From Pezizomycotina sp. ARF18 (Eukaryota; Ascomycota): a DNA stretch of 52,568 bases. Every line of letters starts with the position of its first letter. Within the stretch, counting starts at the first letter, position 1. The stretch is taken from assembly GCA_002224055.1 (NCBI GenBank), contig AZLU01000267.1, positions 1 to 52,568 of the forward strand. The letters run 5' to 3'. The notes under the pieces are model-generated. The model did not search any database. It saw nothing but the letters and a program-made list of their open reading frames with translations, and was not told the origin of the DNA. The translations under genes and the position numbers were made by a program. Of the stretch, positions 43,706 to 52,568 are shown piece after piece.

Positions 43706-44822
43706 TCATGTATCTAAGACTTTTGGTATGGTCATTATCGTTCTAAGGATTTCTTGATTCATCACCCGACCGCTTTCGCTGTCACTATTTGACCTTGCTT
43801 TTTCTAGAAGAGTACCACTGTCTTTGCTCCCAACAAGCTCCCTCACACCGCTCGTGCTTGCTTCCGTCGATACAGCACGGCGTGGCTTCCTCCTCCCCTT
43901 TTTTGTCCAAAACCTCCTGAGATCCCGTGTCAAAACCGCCTTGAACGCAGGCATGCAAACCACGACAAGAGCCCATGTCTGCTCCATTATATTCGCGACC
44001 CAAGCATCCTTAATCGCCGTATCAGCAAATCTCATAACTATCACATGATTGCTAGAGCCATATCCAGAAATCCCACCGCGAATATTGCGTAAACTCCCAC
44101 TTTTGTCTTCTGGGAGGTTGAGGGCGTGTACCACCCGCATAGGTAGGAAATAGATAAGACCGTCTGTTAAGAGTGCATCGTAAGCGTTGGAGTCAGAACC
44201 CACGTATGGCTGCTGCTTGGCAAGCTTTCGCAGGATCCAGGGACCAGTTTCTCGATACGGCCAGCACGCGAGCGCTTGCGAAAGGGTCATAAACAGCCAA
44301 GATACTACGACGAGCGCGCATGTGACGCGAAGCAGCAAATACGTCCGCTTAAGACACGGCGGATTATGTCGAAGTAGAAAGAGGAGCATGGAGGCTTTCA
44401 CAGCGTACATCGTGTTGTAGTATATCAGGTCTTCGACGTAGAGGAGCTTGAGCAGTAGATTATCAAGTCGATGATTTCCTGGCTGGGCTTCGCGGCGCCG
44501 CTGATTTATCCGTGCGAAGAGTAGCTGCGTGCCTTCTTCGAAGAAATCGGTGTGGTGGAGTGCCTGGTTCATCGAGGCCTCGGCGAGGAAGAACGTCCAG
44601 GAAACGATAACGAAGAAGTCGCTCCACGACCATTTGCGGCGGCCGTAGACGCGAATGTATAGGCGCATGAGGACCAGAATACCAGTGAGTGCGATCGTGC
44701 ACCACCCTAAAGCCTGCGTAGGAAATAAACGTAAGAAAGACTACTCTAATGAAATGTAGGAATGAATTTCCTAATCTACTCACGACTATTTGATAACCGT
44801 GTATCTCGCCATTGTCATGTCT
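43706..44822 (-). CDS. PTH11/fungal rhodopsin-like seven-helix membrane protein
   Basis: The protein belongs to the large ascomycete family of rhodopsin-fold integral membrane proteins, which includes PTH11-type receptors. Exon 1 (about 44822-44784) reads NGEIHGYQIV but has no ATG in frame; the ATG at 44812 is in another frame. A 70-bp intron (44714-44783) joins to ALGWCTIALTGILVLMRLYI (helix 1). Then follow SWSDFFVIVSWTFFLAEASM (2), YAVKASMLLFLL (3), RVTCALVVVSWLFMTLSQAL (4), LLTDGLIYFLPMRVVHALNL (5), helix 6, and MEQTWALVVVCMPAFKAVLT (7), then a basic/Ser-rich cytoplasmic tail. The main frame is open from 44668 to 43706, yet helix 6 is encoded one frame over (VGVYAIFAVGFLDMALAIM, about 44105-44050), replaced in the main frame by a polar stretch. 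So two compensating indels hide in an open frame. Confidence 0.75.
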
Positions 44823-45995
44823 CAAATTTCCAGTTCCACGAGATTATAGATTTACCATTGTATTTTCCTACTCGACAACTCATCGACATTGGGAATTTTG
44901 AGATGCAGCAGACAACGAAGGTTTATATATAAATATTTTATCCGACTCTTAGTTACAGATTTTAAGGGCATTTGTGTTCTCCGCTATCCGGTTCCAGACC
45001 GTATTGAGATATCTCTATGCGGTCTATAATTCACGATGCTAAGCTTTTGTGGATGGGCTATTCCTCGCCGATAAAAATTTTTTCTTTTCGCTGGTGGTGA
45101 TCCTTCTCAGAAGAGGATGTCAAAAAGAGAAGAAAATCTAGCTGCAGTCTTTGGCTAATATGGAAGCGTAGGGGAAGAAGATCTGTGCATATGTGCGTGG
45201 GTATATATGGTACGAGGCGGCAAAGAGACCAAAGTCGCCACTGATATCAATGTTTTGCTTCGTGGCCTTTGAATCTTCCTGTTTCAAACAATGAATATCA
45301 TGGAGGGTGAAGCAGCAATTTTTCTGTAGTAGGTGAATCGGTTGAAACATTTTTCGCGATCGCGATTTTTGAGATGAGGATATCCAAACCGCTTTTTTAC
45401 ACGGTAGCAATGAACTCCTATAACACGAGTGGTCTTAGGCAGCAGCCAAAATATGAACTTCCGGTTCGTGATGAAGCATCCGTGATCAGACGCTGCCGGA
45501 TTATGGTTTGATTTGAAGCTTTCCTCCGCGGTTTGCGGCGCTCGGCGATGAGTCGGTCTTGGCCGCTGGGGCCTCACGATTTCCCCAGCGTAACCAGGTC
45601 GCAGCGGCCATTAATTTAGTATCTGTAGTAGTATTTATAGCCTTCGGCACCATGGTCAACTATGTGCCTTATATCCCAGGATCTCAGAAAAAGCTTTAGT
45701 TTAAAACGATAGTTACACCGAGACCCGCGTACTGGAACTCCGGTCATAGCATCTGGGTCTTCATCTCTACCGAAGAGGCGTTCTCAAGGGAACAAACGGA
45801 AGAATATATCGGCCGGTAAACAACGCGTATAGGCTTATCTTGTTTATCCGGCTCGAGAAAAAGTGGTCCAAATAAATAATGCGAGGTGGTTCCTCTGGGA
45901 TGAACCCTTCTGAACAAGGGTCAACTCTACTTCTCAAGATTTATCCTGCTTTGTTAGTTTCCAACCTCGATGTTCCGCGAAACACGAGCGGCATT
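44823..45995. other. no supportable gene
   Basis: A 97-codon minus-strand frame at 45577-45284 has no motif. I see no promoter that can be tied to the divergent genes on either side. Confidence 0.4.
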
Positions 45996-47065
45996 ATGGC
46001 TTTCGAAGAAAATGCTCTATGGGCAAGTATTTCTCAAGTTGCCGTACCCTCGACCCCGCTTGACGGGAAGACTATCATCATCACCGCGCAAACACCGGTC
46101 TCGGTCTAGAAACCGCCCGACATGCCGTTCGACTACGCCCACACGGTCATAATAGGATGTCGCAATGTCGAGGCAGGCGAGGCGGCGAAGAAGATATTTG
46201 TCCTCCGTTACAGAGGCAATTACGGGTATGAGGGTTCTCCGGTAGATCAAGCCTCCTTCGCGTCAGTGCGAGGTTTCACGGAAGAACTAAAGAACTAGAC
46301 CGACTAGATATCCTGCTACTCAACGCAGCCGTCTGGAATGTGGGAAGTGGGATACGATGGGCGACGGGTGGGAACTAACGCTACAGGTTAATGCGCAACG
46401 CCCACTTACCTCGGACCATTGCTGCTGGACAAATTACAAGAAACTGCAACCAAAGACCAAGGCAGCGCGCTCAAGCCGCACCTGACGGTCGTATCAATCG
46501 ATAGCCACGAGATCTTCGTTTAACCTAGAGAAACGAAGAGCACATACTTCGGTACATGAACGACGAAGAAGTCTTCAAGAGAACCGGGATGGTAGATCAG
46601 GACCGCTACTCCCCGACGACGCTGTTTAACGTTTACACGGCGCAAGAAAATTGCAGACTACGTGACGGAGAACAAAATGGACGTGGTGGTGAACGCGAAC
46701 GATCCGGATTCACAAAACGCTCCTGTTTAGGAATGTTCTAGGTATAGTGGGGTTATGGGATGGTTTGAACTTGATGGGAATGGTTATAGGACGGAAACCC
46801 AAAGATGGCAGCAGAACTGTGTCATGCAGGATTCGGATGTGCGGAGAGACGCATAGGCAGTATCTGAGCGCTTGTAGGGTTATGCCGTAAGTGTCATCGA
46901 CAGTTTAACGGATCAAAGCTAAAGACCCGCTTTGCTGACGCGATATATTACAGGCCCAGGCGTTTTGCTAAAGATTACGAAAAGGTAACGCTCAGAAACA
47001 AGGTCTGGAACGAGATCGGAAATTTTAAGCCGCTAGATTCCGATTTGAAGAGGTATTTCAAATGA
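45996..47065 (+). pseudogene. short-chain dehydrogenase/reductase, heavily frameshifted
   Basis: Fungal SDRs use NAD(P) to reduce or oxidise small molecules. ATG at 45996 gives MAFEENALWASISQVAVPST and PLDGKTIIIT, the usual start of this subfamily. The nucleotide-binding loop NTGLGLETARHAVRLRP is one frame over, HTVIIGCRNVEAGEAAKK back in the first, LSSVTEAITGM in the third, then VDQASFASVRGFTEELK, then LDILLLNAAVW, the NAG-like active-site block. The serine region is HLTVVSIDSHEI. At the catalytic Tyr-x3-Lys the sequence is YSPTTLFNVYTA, so the usual Lys is Thr (near 46620). An intron at 46887-46953 precedes YEKVTLRNKVWNEIGNFKPL, ending with TGA at 47063-47065. I count at least six frame changes. 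Length, about 330 codons, is normal. The lost Lys suggests real loss of function and not only assembly error. Confidence 0.75.
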
Positions 47066-47364
47066 TTTAGAACGGTTTGGCTACGAGTTATTCCCAAGCA
47101 ACCCCCACTGCTAGAGAATAAATCCGATGCACATGTCATTTCCAAGACATCAAAGATAATAGTTATAAATTAATCGTGAGGATGAAGATGGATGAGTGTA
47201 TTTCCAAGATTTGTGGGATATGAAATATATCAAGATACTCAGCAAGAGATTTCAACTGCTTTGGTGTTTTACATGTATATTGAAGCTATTTAGGAACGAA
47301 GTTAACACCAATTCAGTACATAGGCATGGTTTATACCTGCCTCAAGAGACTGCTATTGTCATCG

Positions 47365-48008
47365 CTAGAAGGTTCGTTGGAACTTTCCCGCGAATGCGGC
47401 GTTCACCAAAGCCCTCATAATCTGAAAGATCTTTTCGAGTTCCTCATAGCCTTTGAGGGCAAAGTCACACCAATCCAACGACATCGAGACCCATGTACTT
47501 CACTGCTCCGGATATAGCGTCATCGTCTCCTTCTCATAGGACCCATCGTCGTCCCCCGCGGGCTCCTGCGCTTGCTGCTGTGCCGGTTGCTGTCCGGTCG
47601 TTGTTCTAGCTGCTCTACGGATGTAGCACTGGCTGCAGATGTAACTCCGCTTCCGACCCTGCTTTTACCTCCATATCAAAGGTTTGGTCTTCTCGTCTGT
47701 GTCGTTCTGCTCCAGGTTGCTAGTAGTCTCTGCGACGTCCCTGTACCTTGTGATATTCATCTGCCGGGCCTCGTTTGCGGAACGAGTAAGATCCTCGTCC
47801 ATATACTCCTCGAGCGCTGTCCAAAAATCGCAGACCTTGGCAGGTTTGCCCGGTTCATCCTTGTTCGTTACCACAAATGTGGACCACTGCGTTCCTCGAT
47901 GCATAAACGTTCCGTCCCGATAAAAATCGTCACGAGCTTCTGCTTCGTATGGAGCCTTCCAGAATGGCGTGGCCGCCAACTTCATTATTTGCCCTTGGGC
48001 TTGCTCAT
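47365..48008 (-). pseudogene. uncharacterised protein with in-frame stops
   Basis: Minus strand. The frame from the ATG at 47985 reads MKLAATPFWKAPYEAEARDD, then FYRDGTFMHRGTQWSTFVVT, VCDFWTALEEYMDEDLTR and DVAETTSNLEQNDTDEKTK. A TAA near 47665 is followed in the same frame by SYICSQCYIRRAARTTTGQQ, a Gln-rich stretch, acidic sequence ending LYPEQ, a TGA near 47514, and then STWVSMSLDWCDFALKGYEE and LEKIFQIMRALVNAAFAGKF, ending with TAG at 47365-47367. So one frame is coding-like over about 620 bp with two stops and few frame changes, unlike its neighbours. A second ATG at 48008 (MSKPKGK, then TAA overlapping the next ATG) may be the true start with one indel. I do not recognise the family. 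TAA and TGA could come from CAA and CGA. Confidence 0.45.
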
Positions 48009-48500
48009 GTCGAGCGCATGAGCGGATGCTTTGACAGCTAGCTTCAATTCGACGTAATGTGACGCCGTATAGCTAATTATAGAGCTACTATCATACAATC
48101 AATAAAGAGCCATCATGCTCCATGGAGTAGCTCGAGTTACGAGAAGTCTATCAGAGTAGGGCACTATACAAGAAATGAACCGCAAGTGTCTATTTTCATG
48201 GATAGTTTTTTTCGAAGCGTTACTAATATATCGTGGCATTCTATATTATCATTAAATAAAGAGGGAGCAGAACATTCTACGTCGCTCGAAAAGTTAGAAA
48301 AGGAGTGTTAAGTATTTATATGACAACCACAAGTACATGCTCGATGGTTAGGAGTTCACTGCTTCCCAAATCACAACAGTACTTAGATCAATAACGACCA
48401 ACAATCTCAAAAGAAGCATAGGAAAGTTGCAAAAACCACAACTTGAGAAACAGACAAAGACCTCCTATTAATAAAACGATTGGTCGTGGTGCGATACAAT
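48009..48500. other. divergent intergenic region, no gene seen
   Basis: Lies between a minus-strand and a plus-strand gene. The last 120 bases are A/C-rich (CAACAATCTCAAAAGAAG, AAAACCACAACTTG), as in fungal leaders. No clear TATA box. Confidence 0.35.
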
Positions 48501-48886
48501 ATGCATCCAACTTACTATAGTTTCGCCCTATTGCCTTTTCTCCTCGGCCTTCGTCGCGGGAGTCCCTGCCCCTCAGTAAACAACATCGGATGCAGCAATG
48601 TCAAGTGCTGCAAAGTCAATAGGCCGACCAAGTGTAACTTCATACCACCGTTCCGATTTCTTGCTTATGTTTAGGAAAACACTGTCCAAATGTGCTAATA
48701 TAATCGCTTCTTTGTCAGGCTTCGCTCCGGATCTCCGACAAGAAGGGCCAATTTGCCCCGAACTATAAAACCTTCTGCTGCGATAGCGTTGGATGCGTCC
48801 GTTTATTCCGTGATGACTTGACTCCTAAACGCGTGCAGAAGCCTATCCTAGCAAAATCATATCATGATAGGGAACAAACTGATTAG
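48501..48886 (+). pseudogene. small Cys-rich, probably secreted protein
   Basis: ATG at 48501 starts MHPTYYSFALLPFLLGL. A more convincing cleavage region, SSAFVAGVPAP, lies one frame over, so an indel near 48540 probably breaks the signal peptide. The first frame continues with PCPSVNNIGCSNVKCCKVNR and TKCNF to TAG at 48672-48674. An acceptor (TTTGTCAG) ends at 48718, and after it ISDKKGQFAPNYKTFCCDSV and GCVRLFRDDLTPKRVQKP run to TAG at 48884-48886. The cysteine pattern C, C, CC, C // CC, C is typical of disulfide-rich fungal effectors and hydrophobin-sized proteins. The total is about 110 residues. The intron donor is uncertain (GTTTAG at 48669 is weak). It is convergent with another Cys-containing gene only 40 bp away. 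Confidence 0.45.
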
Positions 48887-48926
48887 AAGTAGAAGTTCAT
48901 GATGCCAATCGTATAAGGAACAGGTT

Positions 48927-49289
48927 TTACTTATTAAGACATCTCCTCCAGATATAACTTTTGCACTTCACATTGTAATCAAAGTAGAGATTTACGTTTT
49001 CTCTTACCCATGTCACCACTGATGTTCTAGGAGCAGTGCGTTGATACCGTGGTTGACAGGAACAAATTTCAACAGTAGACTTATTCCCTCCATTGTAACC
49101 ACAAAACCAAGCAGCGTTCATGATGTTGACGTAATATTCATCTCTAATTTGGTACTTAATTCGCCCGAACTTTAACTCCTCAAGCTTTCGTTGCAAGAAA
49201 CCGTGGCAAGCGATACCTCCTTCGTTCAGTTGCTCTGTTGGAGCACCTGCAGCCTTTGAAACTGGGATATTTCTTGTATAACGTTGCAT
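48927..49289 (-). CDS. Cys-containing small protein, family unknown
   Basis: Intact 120-codon frame on the minus strand from the ATG at 49289: MQRYTRNIPVSKAAGAPTEQ, LNEGGIACHGFLQRKLEELK, FGRIKYQIRDEYYVNIMNAA, WFCGYNGGNKSTVEICSCQP, then WVRENVNLYFDYNVKCKSYI and RRCLNK. Six cysteines in the last 95 residues and an aromatic-rich middle suggest an extracellular disulfide-linked domain. No signal peptide is seen directly upstream. Upstream sequence to 49362 in another frame (MLFQTAISRSGTISVSSF) might have been one, so the N-terminus may be broken. The gene ends 40 bp from the convergent Cys-rich gene at 48501-48886. I do not recognise the fold. Confidence 0.45.
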   Translation of the reverse strand: MQRYTRNIPVSKAAGAPTEQLNEGGIACHGFLQRKLEELKFGRIKYQIRDEYYVNIMNAAWFCGYNGGNKSTVEICSCQPRYQRTAPRTSVVTWVRENVNLYFDYNVKCKSYIWRRCLNK

Positions 49290-49569
49290 TCGATGATCTC
49301 AGCGTCGGGAATGAAGAAACCGAAATAGTGCCACTTCGAGAAATTGCCGTCTGAAATAGCATATATGTTCTCTAATTGATGAGATCGCTGTGTAACACCC
49401 TGCCTATACAGGGAATCGCAGGCTGAGGTTTTGATGTTTATTTAAGGGACGGATCACCCTGTATCTCACATTCACTTCTCTTCTCCTATACACCACTACA
49501 CTTCAACCTTTTAACCCATCAGCCTCATAGAATATTGCAAACGATATCAATAAAAACCATTTCCAAGGC
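49290..49569. other. upstream region of the hydrophobin
   Basis: TATTTAAG near 49438 and a C/T-rich leader (CTTCTCTTCTCCTATACACC region, 49478-49500) look like a fungal promoter and leader for the hydrophobin that follows. Confidence 0.4.
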
Positions 49570-49972
49570 GGAATGCATACCCTCACTCTGAGGCAGCTCG
49601 GATTTGCTTAATATCGCGACCCCAGTATTGCTAGAAGCGTTGCCAGCCGTGGCGCCTCGATCACTGGTAGCTCGCTCAGACTGCAGTCCAGGAGGTCCAG
49701 GAGGTGGCAATGCTGTATGCTGTAATAAAGTCCAGCCAGCTTCTGAGGCTGCCGATGGCCTTGGTGGATTACTCGGGTTACTCGGGGTAGTACTAGACGG
49801 CCTTGATGGAACGTTGGGACGGGTGTAAGCCAGCTACCGCGAGATAACCCCACGATCAACTCTCTTATTTCATAGCTAACACAGAAACTCGGATAGGTTC
49901 ACGGCTAGTCGGGGACTCCTGCAGTACCAAATTTCTCCGGTTTGCTGTGAGAACAACAATTTGTACGTTTTT
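49570..49972 (+). pseudogene. class I hydrophobin, broken
   Basis: Hydrophobins are secreted, self-assembling surfactants with eight cysteines that coat spores and aerial hyphae. In the frame open from 49604, LLNIATPVLLEALPAVAPRS looks like the end of a signal and pro-region. Next come C1 (SDCSPGG, 49682), the CC pair (NAVCCNKVQPASEAA, 49718-49723) and the Gly/Leu loop GLGGLLGLLGVVLDGLDGTL, all typical of class I. The frame closes at a TAA near 49826; GTGTAAGC there could be a donor or a broken C4. Further on, one frame over, SPVCCENNNLY (49943-49948) is the second CC pair with its usual ENN. The end runs into a T tract (49971 on) and the last Cys is not found. The start codon is also unclear (ATG at 49574 is out of frame). 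Confidence 0.7.
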
Positions 49973-50822
49973 TTTTTATTACAAACCAGTTCGAACGTTC
50001 TCTTCCTTCATGCGAAGTTTGGGCAGTTTTTATTGATGACTTATACTAGCGGCCATCATGCTGACATTCAGGATTTATTAATCTCAAGGACGGCTTGATC
50101 AATATCGCTGTGTTCCGATCTCCCTTTGATTGACACCGGTCCTCAGAAAAGCGGAAGACCGATCCTGCTCTTCTGTTTACTCCTGTAACTCCTTGCGACG
50201 CTTAGGCCTGCGACGATACTCTCACGACCGTGACTGACGGCGAATGTGTTACATTGTTAGATTATAGTATACTTTCGAATACAGTCCTATATCATAGATA
50301 TTACCTATATAAAAGTTTTCGGGGCAAACGGTAGAGCTAGATTTGCAATAATACATCGGTCATTCAATCTGAACGAATCCAGATTTCTCATTAACCAGTT
50401 AACCAGAAAAAAGAATGAAATGTCTGAACTGCCTTGAGACGATCTAGATTGCCCGTGACCCCCAGATATACATTATAGATCTAATATGCTGCGTTCATGT
50501 ACGTATCAATTTACGATCCGACTTCGATAAAATGGGATAATGGATTGGGGTACTGTCCAAGGCAGAATACAGTCATCTTTTCAGGCGAGAAATTCGGTGG
50601 GGCGAGGCTGAGTGCTCAAAGTCGGCTTCCCCTAAATTAAACGCGTAGCAGGAGGCTTTTTGTGATCCTCCGCAATTCAGCACTTCGACAAACGCCATTA
50701 TTATATATCGCCGGAAATTCGATATTTTCCTCTCTTTCGATCAAAATCACGGGAGACTGCAGTTGAGTGTTTGTCCGCAACGAACGATCCGTCGTTAACA
50801 GAATATTCAATCCCGATCAACG
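49973..50822. other. no gene seen
   Basis: Nothing recognisable. The T run at 49969-49977 may mask the lost C-terminus of the hydrophobin. Confidence 0.4.
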
Positions 50823-51980
50823 ATGCATCAATCTCTTTCCTCCGCCGCTTCATGTCCCAACAGCGGGTCCAAAAGCAATCCCCCGAAGCACCAACCAGCT
50901 CCAATCAGCCGCTACATTGTCTCTCACAGGACTCGCCTCGAAGATATTCACGCCAAACCTACGCAGAGAATACACCTCCATAACCTCCCTCATGAATTAC
51001 TTCTAGAATAGCCCAAACCTTGCTCGGAAGGACCTATACAACCTGCGTGGCGTGAATAGAGCCTTACGCGACGCGGTATCACGCGTAGCCCTTCCAGCGC
51101 ATACGCTTCCGATTCTCACCAGGGCCGACGTACACGTACTGCATTCACACGGGTGGAATGTCGGAGGGACCCACGTTGCACTTCGCCGAAGGGTTACCAA
51201 TACCCTTTAACGGTAGAAGAGCTGCGTCTCATAGAAATCAAGACCCTTGATCAGAAGAAACCGCATTGGAAAGACAGAAGGTGGAAGATGGACCCATAAT
51301 ATCGCGATAGCGCACATGCTCAACGCCTCCGCACCGAAGGTGGCGCTGGGATCGCTCAGGAGTTGTTAATCAGTTTACCGAGCCAGTGGCCAGAGTTTAG
51401 CGAATTCCGGGTTCGCGATGACACTGCTGTATTTCACGAGACCACGTGCTTCCACTGATGCTCGGCGCGATGGGGAATTTGAACAGCCTGCACGTGCAAG
51501 CACACCTCTATTACGAAACGGAAGACGTGTGGTTGAATTTCCTCAGGACGGTATGTAAGCTCTGTACGGCGACGAGGACACCCTTGCACGTTCGTCTCAT
51601 CTACGGTTATAGATATGCTGAACGGTGGACGAGCCGCTTAAACGAACTGGCGGACGCCGAGCTATTGCGTCGCGCTCTTTCGGGTATCACGTCGTTAGAA
51701 TTTTTGGCAGAGGGTGATTCGACGAAGAGTTCAACGAGGCTGTGGAAGAGCTGCTGAGAAGGAGTCCGGATATGCCTAAAGATTTGGAAATAAAGAGTTG
51801 CGCAAGTACTCATCCCGGGGGAAAGATAATTCTCTGGCTCCTGGGCGCCGGGAGGCGAAATGGATGTGGGAGATTGGGCGTAGAGATGCGACCGAAATAT
51901 CTGCTCGATGCGTTCACGACTACGAATTTACGTGGGACGGCGGATCAGTGCTGGTGAAATCGTCAATTAATAAACGTTGA
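50823..51980 (+). pseudogene. F-box protein, frameshifted
   Basis: In the frame from 50823, LHNLPHELLLE starts an F-box and meets TAG at 51009-51011. The helix continues two bases over as NLARKDLYNLRGVNRALRDA, the standard second half of a fungal F-box (LP.ELL.., then DL.NLR.VNR..RD), and goes on to VLHSHGWNVGGTHVALRRRV. Later pieces in other frames are PSQWPEFSEFRVRDDTAVFH, the 103-codon frame 51446-51757 (MLPLMLGAMGNLNSLHVQAH) and REAKWMWEIGRRDATEISAR, then CVHDYEFTWDGGSVLVKSSI, ending with TGA at 51978-51980. Joined, it is about 330-380 residues. It is similar in layout to the F-box gene at 40311 but not a close copy. The Ser/Pro-rich sequence before the F-box makes the chosen start uncertain. 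Confidence 0.5.
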
Positions 51981-52568
51981 TGTTCTCTCTGAACCTTGAT
52001 CCTAGCTAGGTTTTTCGCGCTGCTATGTATATAACCACGTTACGTGGAAAGAAATACAGGAATAGCAGGTAACATAAGCAGATCTAGATCTCTCGGTTCT
52101 TTATGATTCTTGTGGGCAGATTGTGGAGGCTCACCCCAATAGATCATTATATTCCAAGAAGGATATAGCACTCCGTAATTTGCCCCTGTACTCAAAAAAA
52201 CTTTCGGTTTTACTCTTCGCGATGACTAGCCCCCGGTTAGAAATACCTGTGACGGATGTTACGAAAATGTAAAAAGAATCAATATCTTGACTCTTGCATT
52301 ACCCTACTTTCGCCCCACCCTTACAATAGCAACTACGGGTGAGATTGTTTCTACACGAATATTATATGAAGACACAAATACTGGAAATCCTCAAAAATCT
52401 AGTGCGACAATGCTTCCTGCTTTACCAACGAGCTCCTGCTAAAGATTTTCAAAGGCATGGGCTATATGACGCTCAAACTCTCTGTCGCGCCCGTGTGCCG
52501 CCGGTTTTCAAAGCATCGTTGCAGCAGAAGCCAGGAATTCCAACTGGCCCACTAGCCGGGGATCTATT
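51981..52568. other. no gene seen
   Basis: The window ends without another recognisable gene or repeat. Confidence 0.4.

Noticed and set aside
45284-45577. 97-codon minus-strand frame
   Set aside because: No family resemblance, and composition changes along it.
47572-48021. 149-codon plus-strand frame
   Set aside because: Antisense to the minus-strand frame at 47985, which has the more protein-like composition and continues beyond.
1-52568. Intact retrotransposon or DNA transposon
   Set aside because: I looked for reverse transcriptase, integrase or transposase blocks and long terminal repeats and saw none.

Overview
The window looks like nuclear DNA of a filamentous ascomycete (Pezizomycotina). 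The signs are short GT-AG introns (about 65-180 bp) with CTAAC-like branch points and gene families typical of that group: a HET-domain protein, a PTH11/rhodopsin-like seven-helix membrane protein, a class I hydrophobin, a fungal secreted phospholipase A2, F-box proteins, a fungal-type short-chain dehydrogenase and several small cysteine-rich secretory proteins. Genes are sparse, with many kilobases of sequence in which I see nothing. I found no tRNA, rRNA, CRISPR array or intact transposon.

Layout. 1-5.3 kb holds four degenerate low-complexity/coiled-coil genes and a broken copy of V-ATPase subunit F. 5.3-9.6 kb is mostly empty apart from a broken secreted-protein gene at 7.5-8.1 kb. 9.6-11.7 kb is a degenerate satellite with a period close to 193 bp. 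12.5-17 kb has three more coiled-coil genes, two of them in a tandem duplication of about 1.85 kb. 17.6-18.2 kb is an F-box remnant. 20.2-28.8 kb has a small Cys-motif gene, a secreted Ala/Pro-rich gene, a signal-peptide gene and a multi-exon gene of an unnamed fungal family. 31.6-35.5 kb has the phospholipase A2 and a large Cys-rich secreted gene. 35.9-39.9 kb has an SGNH hydrolase, a HET domain and a Cys-rich fragment. 40.3-52 kb has two F-box genes, a Cys-motif gene, the seven-helix protein, the dehydrogenase, two unnamed genes, a small Cys-rich gene and the hydrophobin.

The dominant property is that nearly every recognisable gene is interrupted by frame changes while its amino-acid sequence stays close to its family. 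Several genes leave the frame and return to it. Either this is an indel-rich unpolished long-read assembly or a block of recently inactivated genes. In-frame TAA/TAG/TGA codons at CAA/CAG/CGA-compatible sites and A+T-rich islands also fit C-to-T decay such as RIP. No pathway links the genes. The common themes are secretion/cell surface (phospholipase, hydrophobin, SGNH hydrolase, Cys-rich proteins), self-recognition or signalling (HET, seven-helix receptor) and protein turnover (F-box), as in an accessory, fast-evolving fungal compartment. Gene ends given here follow homology and open frames across breaks, so many are approximate.
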